From NCBI RefSeq assembly GCF_008369195.1, contig NZ_VOBC01000004.1, positions 186,001-250,000 of the forward strand: DNA of 64,000 bases, read 5' to 3'. Every line of letters starts with the position of its first letter. The first letter of the stretch is position 1. Below, piece after piece: positions 9,180 through 18,128 of this stretch. The notes below the pieces were generated by a model. The model ran no database searches, had not been told where the DNA came from, and worked only from the letters and a program-made list of their open reading frames with translations. Source of the stretch: Sporosarcina sp. ANT_H38 (lineage in GTDB: Bacteria; Bacillota; Bacilli; Bacillales_A; Planococcaceae). The translations under genes and the position numbers were made by a program.

Positions 9180-10150
9180 ACCATTAGCATCTTAATTATT
9201 TTTGTATCCTTAAAACCTACTATTTTCTTGTAATGATTCGGAAAGTGGCATTTAATTAATATTTTCGTCCTAATTTTCATCTTAAATGACCAATCAAGTT
9301 CACCTGCCAACGTCTTTTCATATGACTTCCTTCCTTTTAGTACATGTAATTCAAACACTAATTTCCGTTTAATCTTTTCTATCTCATTGTTGTATTCCTC
9401 ATTTGTATATTTGTTGAATTCATCTAATAGATGTAAGATACCTTCATTAACTTTTATACTATTTTCTTTTATAGTTGCGACTTCATTCATACGACTACTC
9501 CAAGACCCTTCAACATCTCTCCTGTACGCCGACATACATTCATCTATATAGTAGGCATACCCCTGACTAGCAAGAAACATTTGCATCGGATAATCTCCCA
9601 CAGGCGCATTGAGGTAAAAGTCAGGTGGATTTTCCATTAGAATTTTTGGATAAAGTAACGTCGCCGTATCGCAAAATCCACCCCCGCCTACTATAATGTC
9701 TTCAGTTGGACTGACTTTACTCATATTGTAAGGTTTCACGAATCTTCCAGTCCTCTTGTTAGGGGCTTGTATTATTTCAGAAGCGTGAAAACATAAGGTA
9801 CATTCCGGATTCGCCTCCATATAATCAACTTGTTTTTGGAGTTTGTATGGGTCAATCCAATAGTCGTCACCTTCACATAGAGCTATATATTTCCCTTTGG
9901 ACTCTCTTTGTAATCTAATTGAATTTTGCCTTCCCCCTACATTCGTTTCTGAAGTGATTAATCTGATTTTCTTCGGAAACTTAATTACATATTTTTCGAC
10001 TATTTCCTTTGTACTATCAGTACTACAATCTTCACCAATAAGAATTTCATATATAAAATTTGTTTTTTGCATTAGAAAACTTTCAATGGCATCAACAATA
10101 TAATGTTCCTGATTGAATGTAATACAATTTATGCTCACCAAGATACTCAT
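9176..10150 (-). CDS. Glycosyltransferase family 2
   Basis: The 324-aa cytoplasmic GT-A enzyme has SILVSINCITFNQEHYIVDAIESFL at its start, the nucleotide-binding IGEDCSTDSTKEIVEKY, and a DxD-type segment CEGDDYWIDPYKLQKQ with LCFHAS nearby. It would add one sugar to the lipid-linked repeat unit. The C-terminal third is charged and helical. The gene is separated from the epimerase gene by about 200 nt in which I see no gene, so an internal promoter there is possible. It is coupled to the flippase downstream. Confidence 0.85.
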   Translation of the reverse strand: MSILVSINCITFNQEHYIVDAIESFLMQKTNFIYEILIGEDCSTDSTKEIVEKYVIKFPKKIRLITSETNVGGRQNSIRLQRESKGKYIALCEGDDYWIDPYKLQKQVDYMEANPECTLCFHASEIIQAPNKRTGRFVKPYNMSKVSPTEDIIVGGGGFCDTATLLYPKILMENPPDFYLNAPVGDYPMQMFLASQGYAYYIDECMSAYRRDVEGSWSSRMNEVATIKENSIKVNEGILHLLDEFNKYTNEEYNNEIEKIKRKLVFELHVLKGRKSYEKTLAGELDWSFKMKIRTKILIKCHFPNHYKKIVGFKDTKIIKMLMV

Positions 10151-10347
10151 GTAAACACACTTCTTTCTTTAAATTACGTAAATCATATCTACTCCATTTC
10201 AGTTTCCGTTTGAATTAATAAAAAAATATTCCACTTGTATTCTTCTACAACTGGTTAATTGAAGGGATCTACGCCCAGTAAATATAGGCTAGTAACCATG
10301 CTAACTGAACAAAGCGGACTAGATAACCAAATGCAATAGCACTGCTT

Positions 10348-11274
10348 TCAGGTATTTGAATGAATACATTCCGAATAATACTTTACTGTCTCTTGCAAGC
10401 CCTCCGACAGTACACTCCTTACATTCCATTCAAACTCATTAAGTGCCTTTTGATTACATAAAATACTTTTTTGAATTTCGCCCATTCTTCTTGGCTCATA
10501 CACCGGCGCCTTATTTCCCTCCGTAATGCTGGCAAGAAGGTAAAACAGATCATCAATTACTGTTTCTGTGTTAGAACTAATATTGAATATACCGGTTTGC
10601 TCTTCCTCCACAGCACAGCGACAAGCTGTTGCCACATCTTTCACGTATATTAAGTCACGAGATTGGCCGCCGTCGTAAATATTAACTTTTTCATTGAGCA
10701 ATAAACGATTTATAAAAATCGATACCACCCCCGCTTCACCATTCCCATTTTGTCTAGGTCCATAGACATTTGAAAACCGAAAAATGCAATAATCCAAGCC
10801 AATGGATGCACCGTAAAATTCAATATATTTTTCCGCCACCGATTTTGATAGCGCATAAAAAGACTTTGGATTAATTGAATGTTGTTCATCTATTGGAAGA
10901 TATGTCGGTTCTCCATATACCGCTGCAGAAGATGCAAATATTATTTTTCGCACATTATATTTTCCACATAAGAGAAGAACTTTAACTGTACCTGCTATAT
11001 TGGTATCGAAATCTAAATAAGGATCATTCATCGACACTGTAACTGAGGCCTGAGCAGCTAAATGTATTACAAAGTCAGGCCTTTCATGATTAAAAATATA
11101 ATCTAGAATTGGATCGTTCAGATCCACCACATATATTTTCGTTTCTTTTGGTAAATTCTCTATGAAACCAGTCACTAGATTATCGACTACAACAACTTCA
11201 TATTTGTAATTCAACAATTCCTCAACTACATGAGAGCCAATAAATCCCGCGCCGCCGGTAATCAGAACTTTCAA
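10348..11274 (-). CDS. NAD-dependent sugar-nucleotide epimerase (GalE/WbpP-like)
   Basis: The 308-aa extended short-chain dehydrogenase begins KVLITGGAGFIGSHVVEELL (GxxGxxG). It has VDLND near residue 50, HLAAQASVTVSMNDP, SSAAVYGEPTYLPIDE and the active-site YALSKSVAEKY. This pattern fits UDP-glucose/UDP-GlcNAc 4-epimerases, and the exact sugar is not decided by the motifs. The start is a TTG preceded by AAAGGGAG at proper spacing. It lies 15 nt after the GT4 gene in the same leftward operon. Confidence 0.85.
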   Translation of the reverse strand: MKVLITGGAGFIGSHVVEELLNYKYEVVVVDNLVTGFIENLPKETKIYVVDLNDPILDYIFNHERPDFVIHLAAQASVTVSMNDPYLDFDTNIAGTVKVLLLCGKYNVRKIIFASSAAVYGEPTYLPIDEQHSINPKSFYALSKSVAEKYIEFYGASIGLDYCIFRFSNVYGPRQNGNGEAGVVSIFINRLLLNEKVNIYDGGQSRDLIYVKDVATACRCAVEEEQTGIFNISSNTETVIDDLFYLLASITEGNKAPVYEPRRMGEIQKSILCNQKALNEFEWNVRSVLSEGLQETVKYYSECIHSNT

Positions 11275-11288
11275 ATAGACGTCTCCCT

Positions 11289-12407
11289 TTATAGGTATTT
11301 ATTCTTTTTCGTTTGAATCACTTTTTCATAATAATCTAGTGTCTCTTCTTGCATTTTGTCGTAAGTGAAATTATTCTCATATGACAACCTGCTTTTGTTC
11401 CCCATTTCTAATCGTAGTTCAGGGCTGGTCAACAAAATTGTTAGCTTATCAATTAAATCACTTGAATCATTCCTAGGGATAACATAGCCGTTAATCGATT
11501 GCAAAACTGCCTCTTTCACACCCCCAACATCAGAAGCTATTATTGGTAAACTAGACCTCATCGCTTCCAGAATACTTAAGGGAAGTCCCTCCCATTCAGA
11601 CAGAAGAACGAATATATGAGATTTATTTAAAAGATCATTTATATCTTCTCGGTTGCCCAAAAAATGCACTCTATTCATTAAATCTGCATGCTCCACAAAG
11701 TTCTTCGCTTCTTCCAGTTGTACTCCTTCGCCGGCGAAATACATCTCCCAAGGGATATTCCGGATTCGGTTTAACGCATCCAATAATTGTAATTGCTTTT
11801 TTGGTGGTGCAAATCGTGCAACCATAATAATCTTAGGCACCCTATCCACATATTCAACTTTTTTATTTACCTGAATATCATGAACTCCATTGTGAATCGT
11901 AATTATTTTCCTCTTGGGCAAAACCTTGTATCTTAATGCTAGTTGTTCATCGTATTTAGAGACAGTAATAACACCATCTGAAATAAGGCCGATTGCTTTT
12001 TCAATAAGAATGTAAAACCACTTTTTCTTGTTTTGAACCCCTTCAGTAAATGACCATCCATGTGCAGTGAAAATAGTAGGTATATTAAGTGTCCAACCTG
12101 CGATACGTCCGATTACTCCAGCTTTTGAAGAATGGGTAGCAATTAGATCCGGACCAATTTCCTTTATAATTTTTCTTATCTCAAATACAGCTTTTAAGTC
12201 CCAAATTAGATGTAGACTGCGGATTAAATAATTACTGTAAATAAGATTGCTTTTATCTTTTCCAAAAATGTCATGATTGCTTTCATTGCCCCCTGCTACT
12301 AAATAAATTGTATGACCTATTTTTTCCTGGCCATGCGCAATATCTCTTACATGGACTTGCGCACCTCCCACCGTATCCATTTGGGTTATCAATTGGACGA
12401 TTTTCAA
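11289..12407 (-). CDS. Glycosyltransferase family 4
   Basis: The GT-B enzyme is 372 aa. The N-terminal domain shows QMDTVGGAQVHVRDIAHG and THSSKAGVIGRIAG, and the C-terminal domain has IIMVARFAPPKKQ, VHFLGNREDI and the retaining-enzyme motif SEWEGLPLSILEAM (E-x7-E) followed by IIASDVGGVKE. It is close in style to the capsular GT4 enzymes that act early on undecaprenyl-linked sugars. The start is a TTG with GGGG upstream. It stands between the Wzy gene and the epimerase gene. Confidence 0.88.
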   Translation of the reverse strand: MKIVQLITQMDTVGGAQVHVRDIAHGQEKIGHTIYLVAGGNESNHDIFGKDKSNLIYSNYLIRSLHLIWDLKAVFEIRKIIKEIGPDLIATHSSKAGVIGRIAGWTLNIPTIFTAHGWSFTEGVQNKKKWFYILIEKAIGLISDGVITVSKYDEQLALRYKVLPKRKIITIHNGVHDIQVNKKVEYVDRVPKIIMVARFAPPKKQLQLLDALNRIRNIPWEMYFAGEGVQLEEAKNFVEHADLMNRVHFLGNREDINDLLNKSHIFVLLSEWEGLPLSILEAMRSSLPIIASDVGGVKEAVLQSINGYVIPRNDSSDLIDKLTILLTSPELRLEMGNKSRLSYENNFTYDKMQEETLDYYEKVIQTKKNKYL

Positions 12408-12455
12408 AATGAAATCCCCATTATATTTCTCCTTTTGACTATCTTAATTTAAAGC

Positions 12456-13604
12456 TTAATCTGAACTTGGAACCCACGCTAAGGCCAGTATTAACCATAA
12501 GTGCCTCCAATGCAGTGTATCAACAAAAAAACTATTAAAAACTAAACCGATTAGAGATGTTAAAACCACCAAATGAAAAATCCCACTAGTATTCATTGCT
12601 GTCTTATAATTTTGATAGGACTTATAAATACTTACTATCAGAAAAGTTACGATTGAAATCAATCCGGCTATGCCGTTCTCTGCAAATATCCTTGCGTAAA
12701 GACTATGCGGTGCAATCTGGAAAGCATTTTCTGACTGTCCTGCTCCAATACCAAATGGATTATGAAGGCCACTTAATAATGCTTCTTGTTGCGTATCAAA
12801 ACGTTCAATATCGTATTTTTGTAAACTAAATCTAGAAAGTAATATATCTTCTACCATTGGTGATTGAATGAAATATGCGATGATTGGAATACCGACCATC
12901 GCCAATACTACAATCGTTTTTATCCTTCTTCTAAATAGCTCTTTCTTTACTATTAGTAAATAAAGCCCAAATGAAATACCAAAGCTCCCCCAAGCGGCAC
13001 GTGAAAAACTAACAATCACGCCCAATACGAGAATTAAAAAAAGAAGATAGTAAACCATCTTTCGCCAAACTATCATTTCCTTCATTTCCGTCATACTAAT
13101 TGCTAATAAAGCTGGCATTATTAAATAAGGTCCAAAAACATTTGGATCTTTAAAAAAGGCTGTCGCTCTTCCATAAGTCAGATAAGTATCACTTGAAGGC
13201 AGCAATTGAAAATATGCTAAGATGCCTATACTAGCCGCCAAAAATGCAGAAAACAAATAGCCTTTCATCATTAACTCCAGATGAGCCCCATTTAAATAAA
13301 ACCCCATTCCCACTAAACCAATCCAAGTCAAAATGAGATACATCGTAATACCTGTAAAAAATATCGAAATTTTAAATTCATTCAAAAAAAATAATGACAA
13401 TAAGTTACTCAATAAAAAAACTATAACAATCAATAATGGAAATACGGTCTCCTTAGTAAATGCAATAAAGGAAAATAGAAAACCTACAGCCACAATTGAA
13501 ATGAATAGAAGATCATAAAGTGCTGGCTCAAAACTTACGAAAGAACTTACTCCCAGCGTAAGACACAGATAATAAGTCAACCATTTTCTTGCATTCGCAG
13601 TCAT
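12456..13604 (-). CDS. O-antigen/polysaccharide polymerase or ligase, Wzy-like
   Basis: This 382-aa polytopic membrane protein has roughly ten hydrophobic helices. A large extracellular loop after about residue 255 contains LLSGLHNPFGIGAGQSENAFQ and APHSLYARIFAENGIAGL, which is typical of the Wzy_C/O-antigen ligase family. It would polymerise repeat units on the outer face of the membrane. GGGGTGTAAAGAGATG gives a convincing start. The 153-nt gap upstream carries a 37-bp repeat, noted separately. Confidence 0.82.
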   Translation of the reverse strand: MTANARKWLTYYLCLTLGVSSFVSFEPALYDLLFISIVAVGFLFSFIAFTKETVFPLLIVIVFLLSNLLSLFFLNEFKISIFFTGITMYLILTWIGLVGMGFYLNGAHLELMMKGYLFSAFLAASIGILAYFQLLPSSDTYLTYGRATAFFKDPNVFGPYLIMPALLAISMTEMKEMIVWRKMVYYLLFLILVLGVIVSFSRAAWGSFGISFGLYLLIVKKELFRRRIKTIVVLAMVGIPIIAYFIQSPMVEDILLSRFSLQKYDIERFDTQQEALLSGLHNPFGIGAGQSENAFQIAPHSLYARIFAENGIAGLISIVTFLIVSIYKSYQNYKTAMNTSGIFHLVVLTSLIGLVFNSFFVDTLHWRHLWLILALAWVPSSD

Positions 13605-13718
13605 CTCTTTACACCCCGTTAAGATGCCATTCTGTCATGTGTATGTGATTTGTATTTGAAAACATAAGTACATATATTGAACAAATAAATTCCTATATAA
13701 ACTGTGCGAAGGGGTCGA

Positions 13719-13755
13719 AGCAGATTCAGTGGGGTCCTTTATTTCAACATATATA
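13719..13755 (+). repeat. Short dispersed repeat, copy 1 (pair at 34996-35032)
   Basis: Thirty-seven bases beginning AGCAGATTC and ending TTCAACATATATA match 34996-35032 in the same orientation with about six differences. Both lie in intergenic space. Function is unknown. The other bases of this gap look featureless. Confidence 0.5.
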
Positions 13756-13757
13756 GA

Positions 13758-14513
13758 TTACTTTTCTATATATCCCTTTGGTATTCGAGTATGGAAGTCA
13801 GCCCCATTGATGATGCTTTCTGCATTTTTCTTCAAACTTTCCATTGTACTTGTCGATACTTTTTTCCCTAAATAACTGTAGGCTTTCTTTATATGTGAGG
13901 ATTTGCTATCCTTTTCATGCGCTGATGAAGATATAAAATGAACAAGTCCTGTCTTACAAATTTTCAGAGCTGCTTTACGTATTTCTCTTCCGTTGAATCC
14001 TAGAATGCTCCCAGCCCCTACATGGACGAGGGCACCTTTATCCACAAATTCATTTAACTTTGATGGGTTCAACCTAATTTCAAGATTTCTTTCAGCATTA
14101 GCAATTATCGGTATATATCCTCTAAGTTGCATCTCAAGAAAAACAGTTTGAGCAAATGAAGGTATTTGACGATCCTGGAAACTAACAAGTACATATTTAT
14201 TGCTATTAGCGAGTGGTATAGCATGTACTTTTATATCCTGCGCCAACTTCTCATATAAAGTGATCTCCATTCCAGGTAAAACAGTTATCGGTATTTGAAG
14301 TTTCAATACTTTGTCATTCAATTTTGCTACAAGATGTTTTATAACTGGACCATTCGTCGAGTATTGCTCATGACGATAAAGAGGTGTAGCGATGATATGG
14401 GTAACGCCATCTTCAGCAGCAGCTTTCAAGATTCGCAGTGTTTCTTCCTCATTAGCATATCGATTTCCCGGTACTTGCAATAAGTTATTGTGCATATCTA
14501 CAAGCATAGTCAT
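13758..14513 (-). CDS. PHP-family tyrosine-phosphatase homologue (CpsB/YwqE-like), degenerate metal site
   Basis: The protein is 251 aa, normal for the CpsB/CapC family whose members dephosphorylate BY-kinases with a trinuclear metal site. The fold is clear: VDMHNNLL, THIIATPLYRHEQY, LPGMEITLYE, PIIANAERNLEIRLNP, GAGSILGFNGR and VHFISSSAHE align segment by segment. The usual metal ligands are altered at four places: the second His of DxHxH is Asn10, the His of ATPHH is Leu45, the His of AHPER is Asn139, and the Asp of SDAH is Ser197. His8, Glu83 and His199 remain. I infer a catalytically dead or re-purposed protein. It lies directly after the BY-kinase gene, as expected for the family. Confidence 0.85.
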   Translation of the reverse strand: MTMLVDMHNNLLQVPGNRYANEEETLRILKAAAEDGVTHIIATPLYRHEQYSTNGPVIKHLVAKLNDKVLKLQIPITVLPGMEITLYEKLAQDIKVHAIPLANSNKYVLVSFQDRQIPSFAQTVFLEMQLRGYIPIIANAERNLEIRLNPSKLNEFVDKGALVHVGAGSILGFNGREIRKAALKICKTGLVHFISSSAHEKDSKSSHIKKAYSYLGKKVSTSTMESLKKNAESIINGADFHTRIPKGYIEK

Positions 14514-14538
14514 TTTTTATTCCTTTCCGCACTGTGCT

Positions 14539-15891
14539 TTAAGAGTGGCGATTCAATCCTTTCTTATTACCATTTAACACCGACCCTAATACCGTGGCAT
14601 TCACATTTTTTAGATATTCCAAATATTTCAAAGCATTATCTTCCGTTGTTTTTTTCACATGTGTGACATATATACAACCATCCACCGCTTGAATAAGGCT
14701 GATTCCATCCGCAACAGTCAAAGGTGGTGAATCAATAATCACTACATCGAAAAGTATCTTTATATCATCTAACAATTTATCCATACCATCTGCTAGGATG
14801 AATTTAACTGGATTTAAAGGCAGTGGTCCTGTACCAATAAACGACAGATTTTCTATCCCCGTTTCTTGAATAATAGTGTCCAATTCATAAAACCCTGAAA
14901 TAACAGATGTAAGTCCCTTCCTCTCTGGAAGATTAAATAGTAACCGACCATCTGACTTTCTAAAATCTGCATCAATGAATAGTGTTTTCTGCCCATCCAT
15001 TGCTAACTTCACAGCAAGATTACTACCAATGAACGTTTTCCCTTCGCCCGCCCCAGAGCTTGTCATCATAATCGTCTTCACTTTTTTTTGTTTTATAAAA
15101 TAATGAATAGTAGCAGCGAGTTTATTAAAATCTTCTTTTTCCGCTTTTGGAAATTGAACTCTTGGGGTAACTGATTCAAAATCACTATTATAATTGCGGG
15201 ATTTCCCTTTCTTTTCTTTCTTCATTAAAATTGAACCCAAAAATGGTATTCCTAAGGACCTTTCTACTTTTCGTTCAGTATTTAGACGTGTAAAATATAC
15301 CTCTCCTATAAGAACGACAGCAATGCTGATTAAAAATCCAATGCCTAGTGAAACAATAAGATAATAGAATGTGAATGGCTTTATCATTTTTGTATCTGTA
15401 CCAACAATTACTTCTTTTAAAATTGTAATGTTGTCAAGATTCATTAACGTTCGTATTTCTTCTTGAAATGTTAATGCGTATGTGTTTGCCAAATTGGCTG
15501 CTTTTTCTGGTGTGCTGTCACGTGCAGTAATCGTAATGATTTGTGAACCATTTCCTGTTTCAAGCTTCACTTTTTTAGCAACTTCAGGTTTCGCATATGA
15601 ATCTCCAAGAACTATCTTTACTTCACTTACAAGCCGATTACTAGTAAATATATCTGTATATGTTTCTATCAGACGTAAATTTGTTTCTATTTCCCCCATT
15701 GTTGGTGCGCTATTTCCTTCTACTTTCCCCATTGAGTTAACCAGCAAGTCTGTCTTTGCTTCATACGTCCGCGGAATTGTGTATCCAATCCCTCCACCGA
15801 TTAGCGTAGCTATCAAGATAATGCCAAAGAAAATCATCCACCGTCTTCTAACCGCCTGCATTAAATCTGTCATATCAATTGTTCTTTTCAT
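14539..15891 (-). CDS. Fused Wzz chain-length regulator / bacterial tyrosine kinase
   Basis: The 450-aa membrane protein has a Wzz domain (about residues 1-200) with helices at 17-37 and 175-195. A cytoplasmic CpsD/CapB-type kinase follows, with Walker A TSSGAGEGKTFIGSN, Walker A' LFIDADFRKSDG and Walker B FDVVIIDSPPL. Such proteins set chain length and gate polymer export. The C-terminus ends NGNKKGLNRHS and lacks the tyrosine cluster that BY-kinases usually autophosphorylate, which matches the degenerate phosphatase next door. Firmicutes normally split the two domains into two genes; here they are fused. Confidence 0.85.
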   Translation of the reverse strand: MKRTIDMTDLMQAVRRRWMIFFGIILIATLIGGGIGYTIPRTYEAKTDLLVNSMGKVEGNSAPTMGEIETNLRLIETYTDIFTSNRLVSEVKIVLGDSYAKPEVAKKVKLETGNGSQIITITARDSTPEKAANLANTYALTFQEEIRTLMNLDNITILKEVIVGTDTKMIKPFTFYYLIVSLGIGFLISIAVVLIGEVYFTRLNTERKVERSLGIPFLGSILMKKEKKGKSRNYNSDFESVTPRVQFPKAEKEDFNKLAATIHYFIKQKKVKTIMMTSSGAGEGKTFIGSNLAVKLAMDGQKTLFIDADFRKSDGRLLFNLPERKGLTSVISGFYELDTIIQETGIENLSFIGTGPLPLNPVKFILADGMDKLLDDIKILFDVVIIDSPPLTVADGISLIQAVDGCIYVTHVKKTTEDNALKYLEYLKNVNATVLGSVLNGNKKGLNRHS

Positions 15892-15931
15892 ATACCAATC
15901 ACGTGGATAGCTAGGCCCTTTCTAAACACTG

Positions 15932-16627
15932 TCAATAAGCCCCCTTCGCCCTTATAACATAAATAATTGTTGCCGCAATTATTTTCATATCAAATAGCAA
16001 ACTACAATTTTTAACATAGTAAAGATCATATTCAACTTTCTTTCCATGGTTTATTTCTGACCGACCATTAATTTGCGCATACCCCGTTATTCCTGGTTTA
16101 ACCAGCAATCTTTGTACTTGATGGCTATTGTATAAGTTAGTTATAGAAGTCATTTCAGGCCGTGGACCAACTAGACTCATATGACCCACCAACACATTCA
16201 GTAGTTGAGGTAACTCGTCCAAACTGTACTTGCGCAAAAATTTCCCTATTGGAGTAACTGCTGTATCACTTTCAGTTTTAAATTGAAAACTATCTGGTAC
16301 GCCTTCATCCCAATTATATGTGTGCCTTTTTTCATTATGCCTAGATACCGTCATCGTACGGAATTTAAACATACGAAAACGCTTATTATTTGTACCGGTT
16401 CTTGTTTGGATAAATAACGCGGGCCTCCCTGAAAAGATTATAATTAGAGCAGCTAATGCGATTAACAACGGAAGACAACAAAGAAGTACAGAAAGACTTA
16501 CGACTATATCAAGTAGTCTTTTCCATAGGCGATATCCAGAAGACTTTCTTTCCGGCACGGTCATCCGCCGATCCATTTTCCCAACCTGAAATTCCTCTTC
16601 TTTTTGTTCTTGAATTTGAATAGACAA
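15932..16627 (-). CDS. Undecaprenyl-phosphate sugar-phosphate transferase
   Basis: This polyprenyl-phosphate hexose-1-phosphate transferase of about 231 aa starts repeat-unit assembly on undecaprenyl phosphate. One membrane hairpin (LLDIVVSLSVLLCCLPLLIA) is followed by the catalytic segments RTGTNNKRFRMFKFRTM, FLRKYSLDELPQLLNV, SLVGPRPEM and KPGITGYAQINGR. The TTG at 16627 follows GAGGTGATT. The longer frame begins at a GTG (16648) without its own site. It is the first gene of the leftward locus, so the promoter should lie in 16650-16830, an AT-rich gap in which I can name no clear -35/-10 pair. Confidence 0.92.
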   Translation of the reverse strand: MSIQIQEQKEEEFQVGKMDRRMTVPERKSSGYRLWKRLLDIVVSLSVLLCCLPLLIALAALIIIFSGRPALFIQTRTGTNNKRFRMFKFRTMTVSRHNEKRHTYNWDEGVPDSFQFKTESDTAVTPIGKFLRKYSLDELPQLLNVLVGHMSLVGPRPEMTSITNLYNSHQVQRLLVKPGITGYAQINGRSEINHGKKVEYDLYYVKNCSLLFDMKIIAATIIYVIRAKGAY

Positions 16628-16836
16628 TATACTAATCACCTCTTTCACTATGTTCTTATCACTCCACCAATCTCTTATAATATTATATTCACCATATGTA
16701 TGAATGCAGAACTAGGTTTCTCGCACTATAATTATTTTCTTTACACAAAAAATAAACATCTATATGCCCACTATCATACAATCCAGCACTATGCATATAT
16801 TTTCTAAAGGGTTTTCAGAATTGGATTAGGTGGGTG

Positions 16837-17535
16837 ATGAAGGTGAGCGCAATAATACTTGGAGGATTTCTTTTTTTCAGTGTAAGCTTCGGAGGTGGGA
16901 TTGCTTGGCTTGTATCAAAGCTATTCCAAAATTCAACTGCAGCATTATCACTCCTATGCGGTGGATTTTTAATAGGATTACTGGCACTCGATATCATTCC
17001 AAGTGCATTGAAGATGTACAAGTCAATCGGAATCATTCTAGGGGTGCTCTTTGGTTACCTATTTTTTCTAGTCCTTCGCAATTTATTCCATCCATCCGCC
17101 GATAATAATCCATCCGTTTACTTGCTCATGCTTGCCATACTCATTCATACAATCCCACTAAGCATGACTATTGGCAGCTTGATGGAGAGTTCGATCGTCG
17201 GCATCACAATTACAGCTTCAGTAATTCTTCATCATCTTCCAGAAGGTTTTGCCCTTACCACTGCATTTCTTTCGCAAAGGAAGGGCACTTGTAAGTTAAT
17301 TTTTTGTTTTCTTAGCTTATCAATCTGCTTTAGTCTATTCATCTGGATCGGACATTACGTGAATCTGTCTACAAAAGAGCAAGGTGTTCTAATGGGAATC
17401 TCCATTGGGCTTATTGCAGCTACAAGCATTAGCGAGTTCATCCTGCATAATGTAAAGATTGTTCCTGTAAAATTCTTTATTACGTACATTGTCATGGGTT
17501 ATTTACTAAGCACTCTATTCCATTTGTTGTTATAA
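16837..17535 (+). CDS. ZIP-family divalent metal transporter
   Basis: The 233-aa protein has eight likely membrane helices. The ZIP binuclear-site motifs are visible in consecutive helices: AILIHTIPLSMTIG and SVILHHLPEGFAL. It would carry zinc or another divalent ion across the cytoplasmic membrane. It is divergent from the polysaccharide locus. The start could be GTG 16834 or ATG 16837, because AGGTGGG lies just upstream. A strong hairpin terminator follows at 17659. Confidence 0.85.
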   Translation: MKVSAIILGGFLFFSVSFGGGIAWLVSKLFQNSTAALSLLCGGFLIGLLALDIIPSALKMYKSIGIILGVLFGYLFFLVLRNLFHPSADNNPSVYLLMLAILIHTIPLSMTIGSLMESSIVGITITASVILHHLPEGFALTTAFLSQRKGTCKLIFCFLSLSICFSLFIWIGHYVNLSTKEQGVLMGISIGLIAATSISEFILHNVKIVPVKFFITYIVMGYLLSTLFHLLL

Positions 17536-17542
17536 TTTTTGG

Positions 17543-17828
17543 CGAGAAGGGCTTGATAACCTTCTTTTTCACTGGACTATTTTCGGACCGCTTTCGGCTA
17601 ACTATTCGTGACAGATTTAAGGAGGAATTGCAATTCATTCCTCCCCAGAGGGGGCCTAGTGTGGCTAGAAGTGACTCCGTCACTTCTAGCCACACTTTTT
17701 TCAGTAATCCTGTTATGAATGGTTGCCTGTCGCGCTCCTACAATGTTCAAGTGAAAAATGCTGTTTCTTTGAAAGCAAGGAATAGCTGACTTCCTATAGA
17801 AATTGTAAGTGCCCGAAGATACAATGCA
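17543..17828 (-). repeat. Repeat B, copy 2, right of the polysaccharide locus
   Basis: This is the reverse complement of the 228-497 element; the two form inverted repeats about 17 kb apart with the whole polysaccharide locus between them. This copy contains a perfect terminator-type hairpin where copy 1 has only an eroded arm. It ends with GTGCCCGAAGATACAATG. No protein is encoded. The remaining bases to 18128 hold a 42-bp repeat (17860-17901) and the promoter region of the next gene. Confidence 0.8.
17659..17701 (+). terminator. Strong Rho-independent terminator inside repeat B
   Basis: Perfect 17-bp arms (17659-17675 and 17679-17695, GTGTGGCTAGAAGTGAC on the left) surround a 3-nt loop and are followed by six T. 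It would end the ZIP transcript. Confidence 0.9.
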
Positions 17829-17859
17829 TAATATTTGCTAACTTTTACCAAAGATTATG

Positions 17860-17901
17860 CATGTGATACTTTATAGAAAGTGGCACTTCTTTAAAATAAA
17901 T
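17860..17901 (+). repeat. Direct repeat left of the nucleotidyltransferase-cupin pair
   Basis: Forty-two bases starting CATGTGAT and ending CTTTAAAATAAAT match 19476-19517 in the same orientation with about 10 differences. The second copy is the tail of repeat A. The two copies enclose exactly the nucleotidyltransferase and cupin genes. Confidence 0.6.
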
Positions 17902-18128
17902 GGCTATGATAAAGGACAAGGTTGATAAATTATAAAATGGTATTATGTCACCTATCCTGCATCTACTATAATAGGTTTCACCTCAACTGGATATTTATGT
18001 TAAAATACAAATAAGTTTGTGAAGGAATGTACTTGAACTAACGGTGAAGGTTAGTTCAATAAGATATTGTTTGTCCACATTATCATAGTTATATAATTAG
18101 AGGAATGCAGGAAAGGGAGGAGATTAAT

